From positions 8,643,501 to 8,707,500 of the forward strand of contig NZ_JBEJGX010000003.1 in assembly GCF_040253635.1 (NCBI RefSeq): a DNA stretch of 64,000 bases, read 5' to 3'. Under the pieces are notes generated by a model. It was given only the letters and a program-made list of their open reading frames with translations, did no database searches and was not told the origin of the DNA. Below are positions 17,716 through 25,511 of this stretch, piece after piece; the stretch's first letter is position 1, and each line of letters opens with the position of its first letter. The position numbers and the translations under genes were made by a program. This DNA is from Streptomyces sp. Edi2 (lineage in GTDB: Bacteria; Actinomycetota; Actinomycetes; Streptomycetales; Streptomycetaceae).

Positions 17716-18563
17716 TCAGCCGTCGGTCGGCGCTTGTTTCCTCGGCCAGTTGGGGGTGGCGCCTTTCCGGGCCAGGCGCCTGGTCATGAGGGTGATGGCG
17801 GCCCAGGTGATCAGGGTCTCGGAGGCTGGATGAGCCGCTCGTAATCACGGGCATGGCGGCGGGCGTTCATCATCCAGACCAGGCTCCGTTCGACGACCCA
17901 GCGGCGGGGCAGCACGACGAAGCCGGAGGTGTCCTTCGGCCGGCTGACGGTCTTGATCGTCAGGTTGAGCTGGCGTTTGGCCCAGGTCACGAGCTTGCCC
18001 GCATAGGCCCGGTCGGCCCAGACGATGGTGATTTCCGGGTGCATCAGGCGGAGTCGGAAGAGGACTTCCTTCGCCGCGGCGGAGTCGTGCAGGTCGGCGG
18101 GGGTGACCATCACCATCAGCGGCAGGCCGCGGGTGTCGACCACGAGATGCCGCTTGCGGCCATTGATCTTCTTGCCCGCGTCGTAACCTCGACTGTCCTT
18201 GCCGACGGTCGAGGCTGCCTTCACCGACTGCGAGTCGATGATGGTGGCAACCGCCCGGAGCCCTTTGCCCATCTCCCGGCGGATCCGGCCGGCGAGCTGG
18301 TCGCGGATCTGGCCGATGACACCGCAGGCGGCCCAGCGGGCCATGAAGCCCCAAACTGTGCGCCAGGGCGGGAAATCCGCAGGTAGAGCCCTCCATTTGC
18401 AACCGGTGTCAACGACATAGCGGATCGCATCCACGATCTCGCGTCGGGGATGTTTCTCCGGCCGGCCGCCGTGTGAGGTCTCGCAGGCCGGCGGCGGCAA
18501 CAGCGGTTCGATCAAGGCCCACTCGGCGTTCGAGGTGTCCGAGGGATAGCGGGGGCGACGCAT
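17716..18563 (-). pseudogene. IS5-family transposase, 1-base frameshift near the end
   Basis: From ATG 18563 the frame gives a typical IS5/IS1031-like transposase. It has the N-terminal block SNAEWALIEPLLPPP, and IDSQSVKAASTVGKDSRGYD carries the first Asp. IVWADRAYAGKLV carries the second Asp, and RRWVVERSLVWMMNARRHARDYE carries the Glu. After YERLIQ the frame runs into PPRP and stops at 17,811. The expected tail (SETLITWAAITLMTRRLARKG) follows in the next frame, ending at 17,716. A single missing base near 17,830 explains this, so the element is probably dead. Confidence 0.85.
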
Positions 18564-18589
18564 CTTCTCCTCCGCGGGTGACCTGCTGC

Positions 18590-18620
18590 GGGGGCCGACC
18601 GGCAAAGCCGGTCGGCCCCC
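18590..18620. terminator. Strong stem-loop terminator
   Basis: A perfect 14-bp stem (GGGGGCCGACCGGC / GCCGGTCGGCCCCC) flanks the loop AAA. It lies 12 bases past the stop of the minus-strand gene fragment at 18,632 and upstream of the IS5 remnant. It is most likely the terminator of the gene from which the fragment derives. Confidence 0.65.
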
Positions 18621-18631
18621 CCAAGGAACGG

Positions 18632-18880
18632 TCAGGCACTGGCGATGAGGTCGAGGGTGGATTCGATGGAGTTGAGCTGGGCGACGATGTGCTTGACCCA
18701 CTTGTCGTTCGGGTGGGCGGCGGCATGCGGAGCGACAGTGCCGGTGATGAACCGGCGGAACTCGGTCAGCTTTTCCCTGACCACCTGCCGTTCGTATGCC
18801 TCCAGCGCGGCGCGTTCGGCACCGAGCTGATAGCCGTCCGCCCTGGTCCATATCAGCGGTGGCCAGCCTTGGCGGCGGCC
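18632..18880 (-). pseudogene. C-terminal fragment of an unidentified protein
   Basis: Minus-strand codons give GWPPLIWTRADGYQLGAERA, then EAYERQVVREKLTEFRRFI and, near the end, KWVKHIVAQLNSIESTLDL before TGA at 18,632. This is clearly natural protein sequence, but it has no start codon of its own in a plausible place. It reminds me of the C-terminal part of Streptomyces RacP-like proteins, with low confidence. It overlaps the end of the shortened DUF488 gene, so a recombination seems to have joined two unrelated genes here. Confidence 0.45.
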
Positions 18881-19125
18881 TCGTCCCGCAGGGCGGCAAG
18901 CCCCGCTCTGGCCTGGCTGGGGCGACGGAATTCTGTGAAGCGGCTGGGTTCATGGCCGTACCACTTGCGCAGTTCGCTCGACGGGGCGACGTCACGTAGC
19001 CACTCGTCGAGGTGCGCATCCTCCTTACGCATACCCCGCGGCCAGACCCGGTCGACGAGTACCCGCTTGCCGTCCTTGGGCGAGGTCTCTTCATAGACTC
19101 GGCGATAGGTGATCTGTTCGGCCAT
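18853..19125 (-). pseudogene. DUF488 family protein, C-terminally truncated
   Basis: The 90-aa frame starts at ATG 19125. The N-terminal 60 residues match the family (YRRVYEETSPKDGKRVLVDR, PRGMRKEDAHLDEWLRDVAP, RKWYGHEPSRFTEFR). After that the sequence degenerates (RPSQARAGLAALRDEAAAK) and stops. Intact copies in this window have 120 residues ending in LTLLTATK...EVLAELLRG. The missing 30 residues coincide with the junction to a foreign C-terminal fragment, so this is probably non-functional. Confidence 0.65.
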
Positions 19126-19544
19126 GACGGCACCCTTCAGATCGATCGGCCGCTCCCGGCCCCGGACCGGTGGACAGCGGTGACGTCACCTGTGGGAGCG
19201 GATGTGTTCGGCTCACCCAATTTTATCGCCGGGTGGGCCGACCGGAGACCCGAGGCCGACACCCGCGCCCGCAGCCCGCAGCCCGCAGCCCGCGGAAGAA
19301 AGGTGTGCGCGACACCGGCCCCGCCACCCCGGAGGCCCAGCACTTCCCGACCGCGACCGCACCGCGGATTCACCACCTGAGCAAGCTGGACGCCGCCGTA
19401 GCACCTACCGTGCCTGCCTGGTCGCCTGGCGGGAGGAGGTAGCCCTGGTCAAACGCCGGTCATATAGGGAGTCGGAGTGCTGGGCGACGCCGGTGCCCGG
19501 CCTCGGCCCGCCGGCCGCGGCGCTGCAGAGAGGGCGGCAGGGGT
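19126..19544. other. Intergenic region
   Basis: About 420 bases have no recognisable gene. It contains the heptamer repeat at 19,267-19,294 and a less GC-rich patch (CCCAATTTTATCG) near 19,220 that may belong to a promoter. Confidence 0.35.
19267..19294. repeat. Tandem heptamer repeat (GCCCGCA)n
   Basis: Three exact copies of GCCCGCA are followed by one variant copy (GCCCGCG). The same heptamer, in another phase, recurs at 59,573-59,600. Confidence 0.8.
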
Positions 19545-19994
19545 TCAGTTCGGCTCTTCCGTGTTCTGCGTACCGGCTGCTCCTGCTGGCCCTTCGCGCT
19601 CGTTCGGCGAGGTCTGTTCCCGCAGGAAGCGTTCACTCTCCCATGTCAGGCTGCGCTCGATCTGGATGTAGTTCAGGCCCGTTACGTCGGCGAGCTCGCC
19701 CTCGTTAAGGTCCGGCTGCGTGCGCAGGGCACGGGCGATCTTGCCCGCCCACAGCTCTTCCTTGACAAAGGGACGCTGGCGGTACTGCTGCTGGAGCTCG
19801 CTGAGGTGTTCGGAGCCGCAGGCTGCCAGCCGGCGCAGGCCGTCCCGGTCCGGGTCGTAAGGGTGGAGGAAGGAAGAATCAGCGACCAGGCTGTAGACCT
19901 GCGTTGCCGCAGGGATCGGCATAGCGCACAGGTCACACATCCCCAGGCCAGTCACCCGCTCGCCACCCTTGTCCACACCGCGCTTCTCGCTCAT
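19545..19994 (-). CDS. Hypothetical protein with N-terminal CxxC
   Basis: The 149-aa product starts at ATG 19994 (MSEKRGVDKGG). Residues near 19-23 carry MCDLCAMPI, a possible half zinc site. A mostly helical region follows, with HLSELQQQYRQRPFVKEELW, GKIARALRTQPDLNEGELAD and GLNYIQIERSLTWESERFL. The second part resembles a small HTH-like or helical domain. I do not recognise the family. The frame is intact and codon use is normal, so it is probably a real gene. Confidence 0.6.
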   Translation of the reverse strand: MSEKRGVDKGGERVTGLGMCDLCAMPIPAATQVYSLVADSSFLHPYDPDRDGLRRLAACGSEHLSELQQQYRQRPFVKEELWAGKIARALRTQPDLNEGELADVTGLNYIQIERSLTWESERFLREQTSPNEREGPAGAAGTQNTEEPN

Positions 19995-20267
19995 ACCCCC
20001 AGCCTGCCGGGCTTCGGCCACGCCCGCCTGCCGAAGATGCGGCCGTAGCCTGAGGAGAGGCGCCCCGGTCCGTCACGTCCGAGTGGTTGGCTTTGGTCCA
20101 CGCACGCGGCTGGAACGCTTCACTCGTATGCAACCGTCCGGGATTTGTGGAAGGGGGAACGCAGCCGTACCCCGACACCGTCTGAGCCCCAAGGCCAACC
20201 CACCGCCTTCTCCCGCCGGCCCCACCTCACGGCGCATGACGGGTCGGTCGCCCACGAGCTCGGCTGC

Positions 20268-20546
20268 TCACCAGCATCTACCGACCGTTTTCCTCATACG
20301 CCGCATACGGCGCAGGATCACCGCGAGATTTAGCAATGCGACGAGGGCGAGAACGCCACACACCACCGCCAGTACCACCAGCACGGTGGTACTGGGAGAG
20401 TCGCGCGGCCCGGCAGAGCGCGCTCCCATCGCCAGTCGCACCGCCGCCGCAGTGAAGACCGCTAGCGCGCCAGCAGCCAGGATAAGGCGCAACCGCATTG
20501 GGCTGCGGGCGGTTACCGGCTCAGTCCCTGTGCGTCGACGCTTCAT
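20268..20546 (-). CDS. DUF6343-like small membrane protein
   Basis: The 92-aa protein starts at ATG 20546 (MKRRRTGTEPVTARSPMRLRL). The TGSEPVTARS-type N-terminus is characteristic of DUF6343. Two hydrophobic helices follow (LILAAGALAVFTAAAVRLA and TVLVVLAVVCGVLALVALLN), and the end is basic. Such proteins are common in Streptomyces and uncharacterised. Confidence 0.7.
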   Translation of the reverse strand: MKRRRTGTEPVTARSPMRLRLILAAGALAVFTAAAVRLAMGARSAGPRDSPSTTVLVVLAVVCGVLALVALLNLAVILRRMRRMRKTVGRCW

Positions 20547-20904
20547 GACTGCGCTCCTCACAGATACGGGTGTCCCGTTCCGTCTTCAGCGATGCCAGCG
20601 CCTGCCAGGTGGCCTCGCAGATTTCCCGTAAGCGGGGCAGCAAGGGTTAGCTGCCGCCGTGAGCCCTGGCGCCGGGCCAGACAGCCGAAACTACTGCACG
20701 TGATCGCGAGGTCCCGACAACGACGCGGACCACCTTCTCCGGCCCCCGCCCCGCCGAGCGCGGACACGGCGGGGGCTTCTGTGCGGCCTCGAGCCCGCCA
20801 CCCATTCGGCGGTCGGTCGTGCCACGAGGTGGATCAATACATTGATGCGAAGGAGGCCCGGGGGGCCGTCATTTATGGTGGGGAGGTTTGAGCTCCTGGG
20901 GGCG
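20547..20904. other. Intergenic region with GC-rich stem-loop
   Basis: No gene is visible. GCCCCCGCC (20,742-20,750) and GGCGGGGGC (20,768-20,776) form a stem with an inner smaller stem, looking like a terminator left over from a lost gene. The region leads into a fragment of an IPT/TIG-domain gene. Confidence 0.4.
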
Positions 20905-21018
20905 ATGTCTGGTACGCCCGCCACTTCAAGGGAGGAAAGTCCACCGCACGTCACCGTCACAGGCCCCGGCGGCAACACCACCGGATGCTTCACCTACGTC
21001 TCCGCACCCGGCATCTGA
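20905..21018 (+). pseudogene. IPT/TIG-domain C-terminal fragment
   Basis: A 37-codon frame ends in PHVTVTGPGGNTTGCFTYVS. This is the last strand pair of an IPT/TIG immunoglobulin-like domain as found in repetitive Streptomyces surface proteins. Nothing upstream continues it. It is therefore a relic next to the ISAzo13 insertion. Confidence 0.45.
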
Positions 21019-21241
21019 CCCACCCAGGCATCACCGACCGGCCGACCGGGACCGCGCTGGTCCAGGACTTCGCACTTCCCTACGTCCCCAGCGGCCATCT
21101 TCAGGGGCCGGGCGGGACAAAGCCGTCGGCAGCGACGAAGAAGGCCGCCAATTGGCTCACCCTGCGGACGAGCCTGTGGCACAACCTCGGCCCGGTCCTG
21201 CGGGCCGATGGTTCGTTCGGGGTGAGCGGCCCTCTGGGGGC

Positions 21242-22937
21242 CTAAGGGCTTGCAGATCATTAACACGTCGTTTTGATCTTGTTGCTGGGCTCGCCAGTCT
21301 GGGCGAGGATCCGAGCCTGGAGGGTCGTGAGGACGACGGGTGGCGTCGTCGCGGGTGGGGTGACGATGCCGTGTGTCTTGAGCAGTCTCCTGTTCTTCAG
21401 GAGGGTGCGGTGCATCGCGGTCCGGCTGCTGCCGAACAGTACGGCGAGAGGTTCCGCGGCCAAGGAGAGTCGCAGATGGAGCACGGTGGCCAGGATCTGT
21501 TCGGGGAAGGCGAGCCGGGGCGGGCGGCCGCGCCCGGCATCGCCGTTGAGGGCCAAAGTCCCTGTGAGGTCGTCCAGTTGTTGCCGGGACATCCCAGTCA
21601 GTGCGGGATCGGACAGCAGGGCCTGGTCCCACTGCGGGGCCGGCGTCTGCGGAGCCTGGTCGGCCGGGCAGAGCCGGGGGTGCAGGGCATAGTTCCAGTC
21701 GCCGTGGAAGGTGTGCCGGGTCAGCGGCAGGGCCGCCATTTCCGCGTCAGCGATGCGGACGCCGGTGGGATAGGTGTTGGTGTCGAGTCCGGCCTTCACG
21801 CGCAGTCCGGTGCGGGTGGTGGTCGCGGCGATGGTTTCCACGATGACTTCGTGGCTGGTCAGCGGGCGTCCCCGCCAGTTCATGGTGATGTGTGAGAAGA
21901 GCCGGTGCTCGATCTTGTTCCACTTCGATGTGCCGGGCGGCAGATGACACACGGTGATGGTCAGTCCCGTTTCGGCGGCGAGCTGGGCCAGTTCGAGTTT
22001 CCAGGCCCGGGTGCGGTAGCCGTTGGAGCCGCCCGCGTCGGCGGTGATCAGCAGTCGTACTGCCTGCGGGTAGGCGGGTCGGCCCTGACCGTGCCACCAG
22101 CGGCGGATCGATTCCACCGCGAATGCTGCCGTGTCGTGATCGGTGCCGACGTTGACCCAGCCGGTGTTCGCCGCCAGATCGTAGATCCCGTAGGGAACGG
22201 CCTTGCCGAGGTGCGGGTCAGCGAAGTCGTGGACCTGCACCGGTACCGGGTCACCTGCGGGCCGCCACTGCCGGCCGTTGTTTTTGAAGTCGCCGACGAG
22301 TTCCTTCTTCTTGGTGTCCACACTGATCACTGGCTGGCCGGCGTCCCGGTGTTCGCGGGCCTGCTCGTTGAGATAGCGGAACTGGGCATCGCGGTCCGGG
22401 TGCCGGCTTCCCTCGATTGTCTTGGCGTTGGCCTGCAGGCTGAAGCCTTCCTCCCGCAGAAGGCCGGCGACGGTGTCGGCACTGACGCGGTGCCCGGCCC
22501 GGGTCAACTCCTGCGCAAGAGTGCGGGTGGACTTCACTGTCCACCGCAGCGGCGACATCGGGTCACCCCGCACATCCGGCTCGACCAGCGCCAACAGGGC
22601 TGGCCGCAGCCCTGGATTCAGATCCGCGACCCGTTTACGGCCCCCGCCCGGACGGCGCACCCGCCCCAGGGGCTCCTCGCCCGCCTCGAGTTCGAACACG
22701 CCCTTGCGGACCGTCGTCTCGCTGACCGCGGCGGCCTGTGCTACGGCCCGGACACCGCCGTGCCCCAGCCCCCGGGCCTCCGCAGCCATCAAGAGCCGCC
22801 GCTGCCGCTCGTCCAGATGCGGGAGCAACACCGCGAACTTCACGGTGAGTTGGTCACGAGTCTCATCCGGGATGCGCATACCACAACAACGAGCTTCAGG
22901 CCGGGAAGCAACATCTTGATTCCCTGCAAGCCCTTAG
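21242..22937 (-). mobile_element. ISAzo13-family insertion sequence, complete
   Basis: The element is bounded by a perfect 14-bp inverted repeat, CTAAGGGCTTGCAG at 21,242-21,255 and its complement at 22,924-22,937. It holds a single intact transposase gene on the minus strand. I saw no clear target duplication. The DNA on its right is the truncated tail of a DUF5996 gene, so the insertion probably interrupted or accompanied the loss of that gene. Confidence 0.85.
21260..22879 (-). CDS. ISAzo13-family transposase
   Basis: The 539-aa transposase starts at ATG 22879 (MRIPDETRDQLTVKF). An N-terminal HTH region (GHGGVRAVAQAAAVSETTVR) is followed by the ISAzo13 core. Its DDE-type blocks include ISVDTKKKELVGDFKNNG, LLITADAGGSNGYRTRAW and HLPPGTSKWNKIEHRLFSHI. 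The frame is intact and near the element ends on both sides, so it may be active. Confidence 0.93.
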   Translation of the reverse strand: MRIPDETRDQLTVKFAVLLPHLDERQRRLLMAAEARGLGHGGVRAVAQAAAVSETTVRKGVFELEAGEEPLGRVRRPGGGRKRVADLNPGLRPALLALVEPDVRGDPMSPLRWTVKSTRTLAQELTRAGHRVSADTVAGLLREEGFSLQANAKTIEGSRHPDRDAQFRYLNEQAREHRDAGQPVISVDTKKKELVGDFKNNGRQWRPAGDPVPVQVHDFADPHLGKAVPYGIYDLAANTGWVNVGTDHDTAAFAVESIRRWWHGQGRPAYPQAVRLLITADAGGSNGYRTRAWKLELAQLAAETGLTITVCHLPPGTSKWNKIEHRLFSHITMNWRGRPLTSHEVIVETIAATTTRTGLRVKAGLDTNTYPTGVRIADAEMAALPLTRHTFHGDWNYALHPRLCPADQAPQTPAPQWDQALLSDPALTGMSRQQLDDLTGTLALNGDAGRGRPPRLAFPEQILATVLHLRLSLAAEPLAVLFGSSRTAMHRTLLKNRRLLKTHGIVTPPATTPPVVLTTLQARILAQTGEPSNKIKTTC

Positions 22938-22941
22938 CAGA

Positions 22942-22963
22942 TTCGCCTCAACGCTGAGGCGAA
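22942..22963. terminator. Small hairpin just outside the ISAzo13 end
   Basis: TTCGCCTCA and TGAGGCGAA (9-bp stem) flank the loop ACGC, four bases beyond the right end of the insertion sequence. It may be a terminator or part of the insertion target. The function is unclear. Confidence 0.3.
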
Positions 22964-22974
22964 CCGGCTCGGAG

Positions 22975-23349
22975 CAGAGTGCACTCTCGGCGACTCGGCG
23001 GAGCCTGAGCGCGTTCTCTGGCTCTTTCGCCTTGATCAGCTTCGGCTTCTGGTTCGGGGACGACACGTTCCCCGAACCCGCCTTCTACTCCTACACCTCA
23101 CCCGAACCCCCAGGGCTGGCCGAAGAGCCGCTCGCACCAGGATCCGCCCGATGGGTGGCGCGCGACGGCAGTCATCTGGCCGTCCTCCGTTACGACGATG
23201 CCCGCGCCGAAGCGGACCCCCGCGCCGCCGTACTCGCCTTCTACGACAGCGCCTACCGGGCCGGAGCCGGGCGCGCCAACTGGGACATGGCCGGGCTGGC
23301 CTGCCCTGGAGGAGTAACGGACCAGCACCTGGGAGCCCCGCCCGCTTGA
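22975..23349 (+). pseudogene. DUF5996 family gene, 5'-truncated
   Basis: The open frame matches only the C-terminal third of DUF5996 proteins: LISFGFWFGDDTFPEPAFYS, YTSPEPPGLAEEPLAPGSAR and VLAFYDSAYRAGAGRANWD. Full proteins have about 300 residues; about 105 are left. The loss coincides with the adjacent ISAzo13 element. The TTG at 23,032 could start a residual peptide but has no ribosome site. Confidence 0.65.
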
Positions 23350-23429
23350 TCCCGACTCGGCGCGTGCCCGCCCAGCCGTCAGCCCCGGCGTGCTGACCCG
23401 TCCGACCTTCTCGTTCGACTGTGGGGCCT

Positions 23430-23792
23430 TCAGTGCAGTTGCCGCCGGTCCATGGGGAGCTTGTCCTTGGGGCCAGGCACCGGCTGCGATTCCGGGTGCG
23501 AGGTGGGCGGCATCAGCTTCGGCCCCTCAAGGAACGTGCCGGTCTCGACATTCCAAAACCAGTTCTCTCCGGGTTCGAAGCTGGTCAAGATGGGGTGCTC
23601 GGCATCACGGGCGTGCGCGGTGGCGTGTCGGGAGGGTGAGGAATCGCAGCATCCGATGTGTCCGCAGGCGGCGCAGCGCCGCAAGTGGAACCACCATCCG
23701 GGGCCGTCGCCCGCCAAGCACTCCACACACCCCTCCCCACTCGGCCCCACGTTGAGATCGATTCCGGGGATGCGCTCCGCGCCAGCAGACAT
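23430..23792 (-). CDS. UBP-type zinc-finger protein
   Basis: The 120-aa protein starts at ATG 23792. It is a single ZnF-UBP domain with cysteine/histidine ligands in EGCVECLAGDGPGWWFHLRR, CAACGHIGCCDSS and SRHATAHARDAEHPI. Eukaryotic versions bind the ubiquitin C-terminus. Bacterial stand-alone versions are frequent in Streptomyces and their ligand is unknown. The C-terminal 30 residues are polar and probably disordered. Confidence 0.85.
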   Translation of the reverse strand: MSAGAERIPGIDLNVGPSGEGCVECLAGDGPGWWFHLRRCAACGHIGCCDSSPSRHATAHARDAEHPILTSFEPGENWFWNVETGTFLEGPKLMPPTSHPESQPVPGPKDKLPMDRRQLH

Positions 23793-24119
23793 GAACCCAT
23801 CGTAACAATTGTGCAGATCTGTATGGCTTTGGTGGGAGCGTGGAGCGACTGGTGCATGGCCGCTTCAGTCACTGATCCACCAACCAATCGTCACCGTGCG
23901 TGATTCACCTGCCGGCTCGTGGCATGCACTCTGCTTAGGCGTGCTCGCAATGGCATGTCGGGGGCCACAGTTGTGTGGACGTGCCAGGGCATGCGACGCG
24001 ATCGCATTGACAATGCGACTGCTTGGGCGCTTTCGCGAGCCAGTGTGTCCATCCGCGTGGGGGCATCTCACCCGGATGCCGGACACGTCGGGCGGGCACC
24101 TTCATTGCTTGAGCACTGC
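23793..24119. other. Intergenic region downstream of the uid operon
   Basis: About 330 bases have no recognisable gene and slightly lower GC. A 7-bp palindrome (TTGAGCA, C, TGCTCAA; 24,109-24,123) overlaps the stop of the transporter gene and may help to end transcription of the operon. The promoter of the zinc-finger gene probably lies near 23,800-23,850. Confidence 0.35.
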
Positions 24120-25511
24120 TCAAACTCGGGGGGCTCGTGATTCGTCTGGGCCGGGTTCCGCGTGGCGCTGAGCGATGTCAGCGACGATCTGACGGAACTT
24201 CTTCTCGGTCAGGGGGTAGGTCACCATGACCGCGATCGCGGGGAGGATGACCAACGCCGGAACCGCCCCGGTCGCGATTCTGATCGCAGTGAGAGCGCCG
24301 TCGCTCTGGGTGGCAGCGCCGGATTCGTAGCCTCCGAGGCCGATGATGTAGGCCGCGGCGGCAGCCCCAACGGCTTGGCCGAACTTGCGGCTGAGGGAGA
24401 GGACCGAGTAGGTCGCGCCTTCGGCGCGCACGCCGGTTTTCCATTCCCCGTACTCGACGGTGTCGGCGACCAGCGCCCAGATCAGGGTATTGATGGCGCC
24501 GATCCCGATGCCCATGATGCCGAATCCGACGATGGCGATCGCGGGGACGGATCCGGGCGCGACGGCGGTGATGATGCCGCCCAGCACGGTGATGGTTCCG
24601 CCCGCGATGTAGGAGGTCCGCTTTCCGATCTTGGTCACCGTGGTGGGGATGACCAGGGTGGCCAGGAGCATGCCGACAACCTGTACGGCGACAAGAACGA
24701 CGTAGAGGCCGGCGTCGTCGAGTACGTACCGGGCGTAGTAGATGGCGGTGGTCTCCAGGGCGAACATGCCGCACAGGAACAGCACGCTGGACAGGCCGAG
24801 CCGGAGCAGCGGCTTGTTCTGTTTCACAGTGTCCCAAGCCTGGCGCAGGCTGACCTTCTCGACGTCGCGCTGCACCTGCTCCTTGGCGGTGGAGAAGGTG
24901 AACACGTACAGCGCCATCCCGATCCCCACCAGCCCCAGGGTGATGATCGTCAGAGACTGCTGGAGGTCGTCGGCGGTCGCGATCTGCCGTGAGACGACCA
25001 CGGCCAGCAGCAGGATGACCAGGTTCGTGGCGAGAACTCGGGCGCTGGAGAGTTTGGAGCGTTCGTCGGGATCCTGCGTCATGGCAGTGGACAGGGAACC
25101 GTAGGGGATGTTGACCAGGCCGTAGGCGAAGGAGAACAGCGCGTAGGAGATGTAGGCGTATACGAGCGCGCCGCCCTCGCTGAGTCCGCCCGGCACTGAG
25201 AAGAGTGCGACGAGCAGCAGCATCAGCGGCAGGGAGGCGAACAGCAGGTAGGGGCGGTATTTGCCCCATCGGGTGGAGGTGCGGTCGACGATGCGACCGG
25301 CGATCACGTCACCGATCCCGTCCCAGGCCCGCACGACCAGGAACAGTGTCCCTGCCGTGGTGGCGGAGATCCCCACGACGTCGGTGTAGTAGAGGAGCAG
25401 GAACATCGACGCCATCGAGAACGCCAGGTTGTTCGCGAAGTCCCCCGCTCCGTAGCCGATGTACTGGATGGTGCGCAGCTTGGGGGTCCGCTCACCCGTC
25501 GGGCCGGTCAT
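24120..25511 (-). CDS. uidB: GPH-family glucuronide:cation symporter
   Basis: The 463-aa protein with 12 predicted membrane helices starts at ATG 25511, overlapping the stop of the beta-glucuronidase gene by four bases (ATGA). Family marks of GPH sugar transporters (UidB, MelB, XynP) are IGYGAGDFANNLAFSMASMF, VRAWDGIGDVIAGRIVDRT, RWGKYRPYLL and WALVADTVEYGEWKTGVRAE. Coupling to the glucuronidase indicates import of glucuronides or similar uronosides. A longer upstream open frame in the same phase overlaps the enzyme gene and is not real. Confidence 0.92.
   Translation of the reverse strand: MTGPTGERTPKLRTIQYIGYGAGDFANNLAFSMASMFLLLYYTDVVGISATTAGTLFLVVRAWDGIGDVIAGRIVDRTSTRWGKYRPYLLFASLPLMLLLVALFSVPGGLSEGGALVYAYISYALFSFAYGLVNIPYGSLSTAMTQDPDERSKLSSARVLATNLVILLLAVVVSRQIATADDLQQSLTIITLGLVGIGMALYVFTFSTAKEQVQRDVEKVSLRQAWDTVKQNKPLLRLGLSSVLFLCGMFALETTAIYYARYVLDDAGLYVVLVAVQVVGMLLATLVIPTTVTKIGKRTSYIAGGTITVLGGIITAVAPGSVPAIAIVGFGIMGIGIGAINTLIWALVADTVEYGEWKTGVRAEGATYSVLSLSRKFGQAVGAAAAAYIIGLGGYESGAATQSDGALTAIRIATGAVPALVILPAIAVMVTYPLTEKKFRQIVADIAQRHAEPGPDESRAPRV

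Noticed and set aside
19261..19294. Possible CRISPR-like repeats
   Set aside because: The 7-bp units have no spacers and no cas genes are present.
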